In this document: one piece after another, positions 1-5,980 of the stretch
Position numbering within the stretch: the stretch's first letter is position 1
Layout of the letters: every line of letters begins with the position of its first letter
Assembly: GCA_016840185.1 (NCBI GenBank)
Contig: JAEOSV010000015.1
Span: forward strand, 1-6,449
DNA: 6,449 bases
Direction of reading: 5' to 3'
DNA from: Candidatus Hermodarchaeota archaeon
GTDB lineage: Archaea; Asgardarchaeota; Hermodarchaeia; Hermodarchaeales; Hermodarchaeaceae
The notes under the pieces: generated by a model
Told to the model about the DNA's origin: nothing
Databases searched by the model: none
The model's input: only the letters and a program-made list of their open reading frames with translations
Program-made: the position numbers and the translations under genes

Positions 1-432
1 CAAACCATGGAAACCCTCGACTTGGTCATCATTGCTGCAGAATGGGGCACCGGTCGACGCCACAAATGGCTTAGTGATTATCATCTTGCCGCACAAGATC
101 CTGAAACTGGTGAATACCACATGTTGGGAAAAACCTTCAAGGGTTTAACAGATATTGAATTCGAGGAAATAACTCAGCGGCTTCTAGAATTAAAAATCGA
201 GCAACATGGCGGAATTGTCTCAGTTCATCCCCGCATCGTTGTTGAAATCGAATACGATGAGATTCAACGAAGCCCAACCTACAAATCAGGAATGGCACTG
301 CGATTTGCTCGAATCAAGCGTTTACGCTATGACAAGAATCCAGCTGAAGCTGATACGATTCAACGAGTCCAGGAACTCTACGATTCACAGTTTCAACGAA
401 AAGCATCAACTGAACAGGTTGGTCGCACCTAA
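1..432 (+). CDS. lig: ATP-dependent DNA ligase, C-terminal part (5' end outside window)
   Basis: This is the C-terminal oligonucleotide-binding (OB) domain of an archaeal/eukaryotic DNA ligase I-type enzyme, which seals nicks in DNA using ATP during replication and repair. Seen: 143 codons are open from the window edge to TAA at 430-432. The frame opens with ETLDLVII-AEWG-GRR, followed by YDEIQRSP-YKSGMALRFAR (about 247-315) and the motif VI region RLRYDK at about 319-336, then NPAEADTI. From family knowledge, these blocks line up closely with the end of Thermococcus/Pyrococcus-type ligases. The adenylation domain with the catalytic lysine (motif I, KxDG) would lie upstream and is not visible. 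The ATG at position 7 is an internal methionine, because the frame is open upstream and homologues have hundreds of residues before this point. A short polar tail (about QFQRKASTEQVGRT) ends the protein. It converges on the giant gene with 31 bp between the stops, and no clear T-run terminator is seen there. Confidence 0.94.
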   Translation, partial: QTMETLDLVIIAAEWGTGRRHKWLSDYHLAAQDPETGEYHMLGKTFKGLTDIEFEEITQRLLELKIEQHGGIVSVHPRIVVEIEYDEIQRSPTYKSGMALRFARIKRLRYDKNPAEADTIQRVQELYDSQFQRKASTEQVGRT

Positions 433-463
433 TTCTAATTCCTGCTTGGTTGAAGACTTAGCC

Positions 464-3400
464 TCAAATATGAATTTCATTAGAAGCGGAAATCCATCGA
501 GGTCCAAGAGTTTGATTGAATAAGGCAATGTAACTGGCTTGGTCGCTGACAACTGCTACAATTTCACCTTGATTTCCATAGGTGGGAGCAATAAGGACCT
601 CCTGTCCATCACGAGATCCCCCGTAGAACTCCATGTTCGGGTTATTCCAGATACGGATGTTGCCTTGCTGTAATAGCTTTTGAGCGCTAGCAAGTTGCTT
701 GTCACCATTGAGTGTTGTGATGATGTGAACACGATTCTGGGGTTGAATTTTACCTAATTCGGTGACGGGAACTTCATCAAATGAAGGATAAACCAATGTG
801 ATGGTTTCATCGACTCTTCGAAACATCTCTAACAAATGATTTTGGATACCTTCGCAAGTTACTATTCGCCAAGTTCGTTCGGCTTCTGCAGGTTCCATTT
901 TGGTTAGGGTATCCCACAAACCGATTAGTACCTCTTGGGTTTGGACCGCTTGAGTTCGTAAGCGGTCCAGGGTCGGTTCTGTTTGGGCGGAGAAGAGCTG
1001 CAAAGTATTCACTGCAGTTGTTTCAGCGGTTTTGGCTCTTGCGGTAATTTCCTTAGCGAGACTCTGGTATTCGGTTTTTAGTGTCTGACGTTCTTTACTT
1101 AGAGTCCGACTGACACGTCTACCCGTTTGTTGAGTTTGGGTTATTAAACCTTCTTTGGCATTATCTAAAACTTGGTGAACCGTATCTACTATGGTTTTGC
1201 TTCTCTGTTCCAATTCAGTCGAAGTTGTGCTGTTGAAGGTTTGTAAACTTTCTTGCATTCGACGCATGTTTTCTTGGTTTGCACGGTTTAACCGGGTCTG
1301 CGTGAGACTCAATCCTTTAGTTTGGCTTTGTAATGCCTTTTCAACTTCTTGAGCAATCTCAACTTGGAACGTCTGTGTAGCATCGTCAATTCCCTGGCTG
1401 GAATCGGAAAAGTGCATACCGAGTTCAGTTTGCGAACCTGATAACACCGTGGTTAAGGAATTCATGAGGTAGTCTGAAGAACTAGTGATTTTCTCTCCAA
1501 AAGTTGACAAAGTTTCTCCAAATTGGGTAATCATGGTTTGGGAAATGGCATTTAGCTCATCAAACCTTGTTTGGAACGTTTTCTCATTATTAGCTAGGGT
1601 TTGATTGATAGCGTTCTTTAGTAAGGCGGTGATTGCAGTTTGATTTTGATCAAGAGTTTCTTTTCCTTCCTCCGTCACATGTTTGAGTTTATCGTGTAAT
1701 TGGGTGTGAAGCGTTCTTGATTGTTCTGCAAGGGTTTGCAATGTTGTGGATGTCTCTGTGACTAGAGCTGACTGCTGGGCATCAATTGCATTTATTAAAT
1801 TCACTTTACTTATTTCAAATTGCTCAACTAGCTCAGTATCAATTGTTTCTCCGGTTTCCCCAATTTTTTCCACTAATTTCGAGATAACCGTTTGTAATTG
1901 GACAAGTTCTTGCTGCAATGTTGTGACATAATCGTCAGTTTCTTCTGACAGAGAAACTGCAAAGTTTTCTAGGACTTGGTCGATTGCTGATCGCTGTTCA
2001 TCTATCCGAGTAGAGCAGGTTTGACCAATTTCTTCAATGATACTCTTTGCCTTTGGAACCTGTTCACCAGAAAACTCCTCTAATTTAATTTGGATATCGT
2101 TTACTCCCTCAACTAGAGTGTTCCCTTGTTTTAGAATTAGATCTTGAACATTCTTCTTCAAACTATTAACAAGAGCTTCTTGCCTTTGCCGCTCAGTTTG
2201 TACATTCTCGGCGAAAGAAGTTGACGCTTCACTTATCGCTTCAAGATTCAAAGAAGTGGTGTTTTCTATCTCACCGGACATCGTCTCTATCTTTTTCGTT
2301 GTCTCGGTTCTATGTGTCGAAATGTCACTGCTTAAAGATTCTAGGAGGCTTTGAGTTTCTTGAAGTTGTGCAATACAGTCCTCTTGCATCTGTGTAATGC
2401 CTTGGGAAATTTGTTTGTTTATCACGGTTTTTTCGCGTTCAAGGGTTTGAGCCGTCGTGGTTAATAAGTTAGTTATATCATCGTCAATATTCGTTAAATT
2501 CGTGTTTACGCTCACTGTTGTTTGATCAACCGCCGTTCCGATTGCTGTATTTAAGGCCGTGAGATTTCCAGCAACAGCTGAAGAGTATTCATCAATGATT
2601 TTTGTAAGTGGTATCCAGTATTTTTCCACCAAGGCTCGTGCATTTGTGTCAAATTTCTTGACCGTGTTGCTAATTTTTTCATTCATTTTTTCAATTGGGT
2701 CGCTAGCGGGTGGAGCCTGAGACGTTGAATATTCACGGAGTTTTGGTTGGAGCTGTGTTCTGAGACGTTTTTCCAACGCAGTTTGAAAAGCTGCTTCTGC
2801 TTGAACTTCAAGAGCTACTTGTTCATTCGTTGTTTTTGTGCGATAGGTTGCTAATATTTCCTCAGCATTCGTTTTTAGAAGCTTATTGAGCTGAGGTTTC
2901 AACATCTTAGCATAATTGAATTGAACGAGATGTTGTACGACCGTTTTAAATTCTGTTGAAATGTGTTTCCTATTGGTCATTTGTTGACGATCTAAGGCTG
3001 ATTGATAATCAACAAAAATCGCCAACAGACTCGTAATTTGGTTTTCTAAATGCTGTTCAGATAATTCGGAAAGTAATGAACCTGGTACAGATTCGAGATT
3101 GGCGACAATGGATTTGAAAATCGCTGAAATTTGTACTTCTCGGTTGGTCTGTTTCTTGAGTTGGGTTTTGAAGTTTTGAAAAATTACATCTAATTCCTCA
3201 TTGAGTTTGTCTCGAACTGCCTTTTTCTCCTTGGCTAAAACGGTTTTCGGAAGTGCTCGTATTTTTTCGAGAGTTGTTTGTAGCAATTTATCGATTTGAG
3301 TTTCACGCTTTGTTTGACGTGAGATTTTTTGTCTATAATCACGTAAAATTGGCTTCATTCGGGCTTTAAAGCTGGTAGTTGCAGCCTCATTGTATCGAGA

Positions 3401-5842
3401 AATTTGTTGACCATAGATTTCTTTGAATTCATCACGGGTGAGGTTAAAAGCTGTATCCGCCTGTTTGCTTCGTAAATTGTCTTGTTCTGTTAGAGATTCT
3501 TGGAAACTAGCTGTTATGTCTTCTACCTGCTTACGCAGGGCTTTTGTAATTGATACGTTTATGCTCTTTAGTTTTGAAGCCGTGAGCTGCTTTGATACCA
3601 ACGTTTCAGTTGAAGTGGCTACTTGATTCTCAATCGTTGCCATCTTTCTTTGCAAATTTGTTTGATAATCGTTCAATGCATTAAGAGCGTAAATGGGTAA
3701 ATCTTCTGATAGGATTGAATTCAAATCACTCAGGATTGCTTGATCACGCTTTGTTAGTTGCGTTGTAAAAGCACGAATAGATCGGGCAATTGATTTGTCT
3801 CGTGTTGTTTGAATTTCCGTATTCGCAGGTTGATAATTTCCAATTACATTTTCGACTCTGAGAATTTGTTCTTCTCGAAGCTTGTCAGCTGTACTTTCGA
3901 TGCCATCTGAGTATTGCCTTACAATTTTGTATAGTTTTGATAATTCCTTTTGCAACTCGGAGGTTGTTGTGCTTTTGATTTTCGTCATTGCCGCTTTGAA
4001 TGCTCTTGTCTGTTTTTCAACCATCTTTTGATCTCTTGTGGCCTGACTTCTACCATCTGCTGCAGACTGTTTTATGGTGCTTTGTGCGTACTTTAACTTG
4101 GTTTCAGCATGGTTGAGTAATTGCTTCTCTGTTTGTTCAAGGGCAGTAACGGTCGTTGCTGCTTCAGTATTCAAAACTTTCTGTAATTGCTTACCAAGTG
4201 CACGATGCTGATCTTCTTGTAATGCAATTTTTGTTTGAAAGTCAGCAAGAAATGTTTCAGTGTTTTTCTGAACCGTACGTAATCGTCGTTTCAGACGTCT
4301 CCCGACTTGGCCAGCAATGGACTTGAAGTTAGTTTTAATCGTCTTTTGCTGTGTTTTACTTTCTTTGATGAGTGCTTGAAGAAGGGCGTCGACTTCCAAA
4401 AGCTGGGATAAGTATGCATCTCGCAGTTCAATGCCTAAATTCTGACTTGCACTTTCAAGGATTTGGTCGTGTTCCGTCTTAACCTGCTCCATCAGAGTAG
4501 ATATGGAGGTCTTTATTTTCGAAAATTGAACAAAGTTCAGGGAAGAGGGAGGCCATTTCGCAACGGTGGTTTCGGCTTCTTTGTGGAGGCGGCTCAGTTC
4601 TGAACTACTATGATTATGGACTTTCTTAAGATCTTGAAAGAGTGTTTCGACGATTTGCACTGAAGTATCTCGACTTGATTTGATAATTGAATCCATGGTT
4701 GTTGTGGCTTTGTTTGTCTGTTGGACAATGCGACGGTTTTCTTTCTTGGTGGCTTTCTCCAGTTCAGATATGAGGTTGGTTAGTACTTGTGTTCGTCGAG
4801 CCCACGTCTCTCGTAATTGAGTTGATATCTCTTGATTATGTTGTCTAAGAGACTTATTATTATCTTTTTGTAATGTCTCCAATACCAGTTGGGTGTCCTT
4901 ATAGAAAGAATCGATATTATTTGTGAAAGTGACAGCGGTCTCTTCGGTGATTTCGGATTTACTTTCTTTTTGAGTGGTGATTTCAGATGCAACGGCTTTA
5001 ATGCCTGTTTCCATTTTGCGTTGCAGGAGTGAATTTCCGTCTTCAAGTTGGGTTTTTACATGTTGCGAAATCTCGTTTGTGCGAGCGAGGAGCTGATTTG
5101 CTGTAGAGCTCACCCATTGTTTTGCCTCTTCTTGGTGGGCTTCAATTGCCTTAATGGCATCGTCTGCAGCTTGTTTATAGGTGAGTTCTAGTTCATTGAT
5201 TTTATTCTCGATGAGGGTATTGAGTGCATTCAGAACTGAGTTGGTTTGTTCTGCAAGTTCCGTCTCGCTAATTGCTGAAAGATTGTTTAATGATTTCTGA
5301 AGATTTTCGGCCACGTTACTCAATACGATGTTTGTCGCCATTGCGGCTTCGTTTAACGCGACTCCCTGGCGTTCGTTTAGGTTTTCCAAGGCGTTTCGGG
5401 TTTGCCTGGTCATCAGTTGCAATTCATCATGAATTTCGCCTAACGTCTTGGTTTGAAGTTTCTGTAGATCCTTCCACGATTTCTGTGTATCTTTGGTGAA
5501 AGCTTGAACTTCATCAGCTAATTCTTTGTATGGGGCAAACGCCCGATACCGTGCAACTACACCTGGCAGTGATTTGATAAGATGCTTCTTCTCAAGAGTC
5601 TTGATCGTGCTTATTACCTTGACAATTGGAATACCAGAATAATTGCTAATCTCATCCGCGGTAAGTTGACCCATAACTAGTAATACAGTATATGCTCGGC
5701 TTTGAGATTCAGTGAGCTTAAAATGGACCTGCAATGCAGTTAATAACTCGGTAGAAATCTCAATGGGAGTGGCGCATTGGGCCCCTTTTCCGTCTTCAGA
5801 TGGAGTGGGTGCGGGCTTAGGTTTTTCTTCTTTTGGAGACAT
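464..5842 (-). CDS. Giant TrmB-type winged-helix / coiled-coil / PLD-like-fold protein (1792 aa)
   Basis: Function is unknown. Seen: an uninterrupted frame of 1792 codons from ATG (5842-5840) to TGA (466-464). An in-frame TGA lies two codons upstream (5848-5846) and the next Met is inside the helix-turn-helix, so the start is well fixed. Order: a Pro/Lys-rich, probably disordered tail (1-30); a TrmB-like winged helix (about 32-104); a helical, Q/T/E/K-rich rod (about 106-1640) broken by Pro-Pro at 431-432 and 1044-1045; and a TrmB C-terminal-like domain (about 1655-1790). There are only four Cys (23, 1156, 1276, 1663). I see no Walker A/B, no transmembrane helix and no signal peptide, so it is probably cytosolic. 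TrmB-family regulators are usually about 260-350 residues; this one shares both ends but carries about 1500 extra residues between them. It may be a DNA-bound scaffold, tether or chromosome organiser, or a sensor whose effector domain is held far from DNA; this is inference. The intact reading frame argues against decay. It is transcribed away from the aminotransferase and towards the ligase. Confidence 0.95.
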   Translation of the reverse strand: MSPKEEKPKPAPTPSEDGKGAQCATPIEISTELLTALQVHFKLTESQSRAYTVLLVMGQLTADEISNYSGIPIVKVISTIKTLEKKHLIKSLPGVVARYRAFAPYKELADEVQAFTKDTQKSWKDLQKLQTKTLGEIHDELQLMTRQTRNALENLNERQGVALNEAAMATNIVLSNVAENLQKSLNNLSAISETELAEQTNSVLNALNTLIENKINELELTYKQAADDAIKAIEAHQEEAKQWVSSTANQLLARTNEISQHVKTQLEDGNSLLQRKMETGIKAVASEITTQKESKSEITEETAVTFTNNIDSFYKDTQLVLETLQKDNNKSLRQHNQEISTQLRETWARRTQVLTNLISELEKATKKENRRIVQQTNKATTTMDSIIKSSRDTSVQIVETLFQDLKKVHNHSSSELSRLHKEAETTVAKWPPSSLNFVQFSKIKTSISTLMEQVKTEHDQILESASQNLGIELRDAYLSQLLEVDALLQALIKESKTQQKTIKTNFKSIAGQVGRRLKRRLRTVQKNTETFLADFQTKIALQEDQHRALGKQLQKVLNTEAATTVTALEQTEKQLLNHAETKLKYAQSTIKQSAADGRSQATRDQKMVEKQTRAFKAAMTKIKSTTTSELQKELSKLYKIVRQYSDGIESTADKLREEQILRVENVIGNYQPANTEIQTTRDKSIARSIRAFTTQLTKRDQAILSDLNSILSEDLPIYALNALNDYQTNLQRKMATIENQVATSTETLVSKQLTASKLKSINVSITKALRKQVEDITASFQESLTEQDNLRSKQADTAFNLTRDEFKEIYGQQISRYNEAATTSFKARMKPILRDYRQKISRQTKRETQIDKLLQTTLEKIRALPKTVLAKEKKAVRDKLNEELDVIFQNFKTQLKKQTNREVQISAIFKSIVANLESVPGSLLSELSEQHLENQITSLLAIFVDYQSALDRQQMTNRKHISTEFKTVVQHLVQFNYAKMLKPQLNKLLKTNAEEILATYRTKTTNEQVALEVQAEAAFQTALEKRLRTQLQPKLREYSTSQAPPASDPIEKMNEKISNTVKKFDTNARALVEKYWIPLTKIIDEYSSAVAGNLTALNTAIGTAVDQTTVSVNTNLTNIDDDITNLLTTTAQTLEREKTVINKQISQGITQMQEDCIAQLQETQSLLESLSSDISTHRTETTKKIETMSGEIENTTSLNLEAISEASTSFAENVQTERQRQEALVNSLKKNVQDLILKQGNTLVEGVNDIQIKLEEFSGEQVPKAKSIIEEIGQTCSTRIDEQRSAIDQVLENFAVSLSEETDDYVTTLQQELVQLQTVISKLVEKIGETGETIDTELVEQFEISKVNLINAIDAQQSALVTETSTTLQTLAEQSRTLHTQLHDKLKHVTEEGKETLDQNQTAITALLKNAINQTLANNEKTFQTRFDELNAISQTMITQFGETLSTFGEKITSSSDYLMNSLTTVLSGSQTELGMHFSDSSQGIDDATQTFQVEIAQEVEKALQSQTKGLSLTQTRLNRANQENMRRMQESLQTFNSTTSTELEQRSKTIVDTVHQVLDNAKEGLITQTQQTGRRVSRTLSKERQTLKTEYQSLAKEITARAKTAETTAVNTLQLFSAQTEPTLDRLRTQAVQTQEVLIGLWDTLTKMEPAEAERTWRIVTCEGIQNHLLEMFRRVDETITLVYPSFDEVPVTELGKIQPQNRVHIITTLNGDKQLASAQKLLQQGNIRIWNNPNMEFYGGSRDGQEVLIAPTYGNQGEIVAVVSDQASYIALFNQTLGPRWISASNEIHI
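473..880 (-). other. Domain: TrmB C-terminal / PLD-like fold, non-catalytic (residues 1655-1790)
   Basis: Seen: an alpha/beta pattern after the rod. A helix (about 1663-1678) leads to ITLVYPSFDEVP, then RVHIITTL, then NIRIWNNPNMEFYGGSRDGQEVLIAP, then EIVAVVSDQASYIALFNQTLGPRW. This matches the order of strands and helices in the phospholipase-D-like domain found C-terminal to the helix-turn-helix in TrmB-family proteins (strand, 'P....ip', strand, 'iR', 'D..e.li', 'a...sd...y...f...lgp.W'). The catalytic HxKxxxxD motif of active phospholipase D enzymes is absent, so ligand binding or dimerisation is more likely than catalysis. No ligand can be named from the sequence. Family assignment is by pattern only. 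Confidence 0.65.
2693..2731 (-). other. Pro-Pro linker, candidate hinge of the rod (residues 1038-1050)
   Basis: Seen: YSTSQAPPASDPI, a short Ser/Ala/Pro segment with three prolines that cannot continue an alpha-helix. It separates the basic, 55-residue-repeat part of the rod from the acidic, Ser/Thr/Asn-rich part. A second break, KWPPSS (residues 429-434, bases 4541-4558), lies upstream. Whether 1044 is a fold-back hinge or just a kink cannot be decided from sequence. Confidence 0.6.
2723..4243 (-). repeat. About 55-residue degenerate protein repeat in the coiled-coil rod (residues 534-1040)
   Basis: Seen by hand alignment: aromatic residues with a similar sequence around them at 535 (F), 585 (Y), 638 (Y), 692 (F), 726 (Y), 780 (F), 836 (Y), 891 (F), 946 (Y) and 1000 (Y). 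The spacings are 50, 53, 54, 34, 54, 56, 55, 55 and 54. The best pair is 835-889 and 890-944: QT-x-RE-x-QI occurs at 843-850 and 898-905, and Pro at 865 and 920, each exactly 55 apart. Other unit starts are DYQTNLQRK (725), SFQESLTEQ (779), DYQSALDRQ (945) and DFQTKIALQ (534). Fifty-five equals five 11-residue hendecads, and the short 34-residue unit is close to three. The repeat is visible in protein but not as DNA repeats, so it is an old duplication or strong structural constraint. Possible further units centre on Y477 and Y1038, less surely. Confidence 0.68.
5531..5749 (-). other. Domain: TrmB-like winged helix-turn-helix (residues 32-104)
   Basis: Seen: a first helix ending LTESQSRAYTVLLVMGQ, then LTADEISNYSG (second helix), IPIVKVISTIKTLEKKHLI (recognition helix, about 71-89) and a wing LPGVVARYRAFAP. 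This follows the TrmB pattern of Lt..e...Y..Ll..G..ta.eIs..sgip..kv...l..Le.kgli......ryra closely. The fold binds double-stranded DNA in archaeal TrmB/TrmBL regulators, normally as a dimer. The helix runs straight on into the coiled coil (KELADEVQAF from 106), so the rod probably serves as the dimerisation element. An alternative is a general MarR/ArsR-like winged helix; the length and wing favour TrmB. Confidence 0.87.
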
Positions 5843-5847
5843 TTTTC

Positions 5848-5852
5848 ATCAC
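5848..5852 (-). promoter_or_regulatory. Ribosome binding site of the giant gene
   Basis: GTGAT on the minus strand, five bases before ATG at 5842, matches the 3' part of the archaeal Shine-Dalgarno consensus GGAGGTGAT. It overlaps an out-of-frame ATG (5849-5847) and the in-frame TGA (5848-5846). The match is short but well placed and supports the chosen start. Confidence 0.55.
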
Positions 5853-5862
5853 TTAAATTCCA

Positions 5863-5880
5863 CTACGGTTTCTAACGTAG
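5863..5880 (-). other. Small inverted repeat in the leader of the giant gene
   Basis: Seen: CTACG and CGTAG arms of five bases with an eight-base loop, about 10 bases upstream of the GTGAT ribosome binding site. It could form a weak hairpin in the mRNA leader or be a protein-binding site. The arms are short enough to arise by chance. Confidence 0.25.
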
Positions 5881-5922
5881 AGTTTCAAGGTTCATTCTTT
5901 CATCGACGCTAATTGATTCGCT

Positions 5923-5941
5923 TCACCCTCTATAAGGGTGA
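5923..5941 (-). promoter_or_regulatory. Palindrome overlapping a TATA-like core (candidate promoter/operator)
   Basis: Seen: perfect seven-base arms TCACCCT and AGGGTGA around a five-base spacer. On the minus strand the centre reads CTTATAGA, an imperfect archaeal TATA box about 90 bases before the start codon. TATA-directed transcription would begin about 25 bases downstream, near 5905, giving a leader of about 60 bases. From family knowledge, TrmB regulators bind palindromes, including one with TCAC/GTGA half-sites and a five-base spacer (TATCAC-N5-GTGATA). The likeness here suggests autoregulation, but this is inference. No purine-rich BRE is obvious. As a hairpin it could also belong to the end of the aminotransferase transcript. 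Confidence 0.42.
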
Positions 5942-5947
5942 CGCGTC

Positions 5948-5953
5948 AAAAAA
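5948..5953 (-). terminator. T-run, likely archaeal terminator of the aminotransferase gene
   Basis: Six T residues on the minus strand (CATTTTTTGACG) begin 27 bases after the aminotransferase stop codon and precede the palindrome. Archaeal intrinsic termination commonly uses short T-runs without a hairpin. It would separate the aminotransferase transcript from the giant gene. Confidence 0.45.
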
Positions 5954-5980
5954 TGATGGGAATTAGGCTTTTTCTTTGAG

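Noticed and set aside
433..463. Shared bidirectional terminator between the convergent genes
   Set aside because: The 31-bp gap shows no inverted repeat and no T-run on either strand, so no terminator can be supported there.
206..523. Plus-strand open frame of 105 codons across the end of the ligase gene
   Set aside because: It overlaps the ligase in another frame and runs into the end of the giant gene on the opposite strand. Its product resembles nothing, and the ligase frame is clearly the coding one.
4780..5046. Minus-strand frame of 88 codons within the giant gene, plus short plus-strand frames at 1746, 3423, 5272 and 5712
   Set aside because: All lie wholly or mostly inside the giant gene in other frames, have no recognisable domains, and are expected as shadows of a long AT-rich coiled-coil gene.
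923..5527. Methyl-accepting chemotaxis protein signalling domain
   Set aside because: The Q/E/T/A-rich helices look superficially similar, but there is no conserved receptor hairpin tip, no transmembrane segment and no HAMP domain, and the length is far greater.
464..5842. SMC, Rad50 or MukB-like chromosome ATPase
   Set aside because: The long coiled coil with a central linker recalls SMC proteins, but there is no Walker A (GxxGxGKS/T), no ABC signature and no Walker B at either end. Both termini instead resemble a TrmB regulator.
5923..5941. Hairpin terminator of the aminotransferase gene
   Set aside because: The seven-base stem is not followed by a T-run on the minus strand, while a T6 run lies just before it. 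An operator or promoter role fits better, though termination is not excluded.
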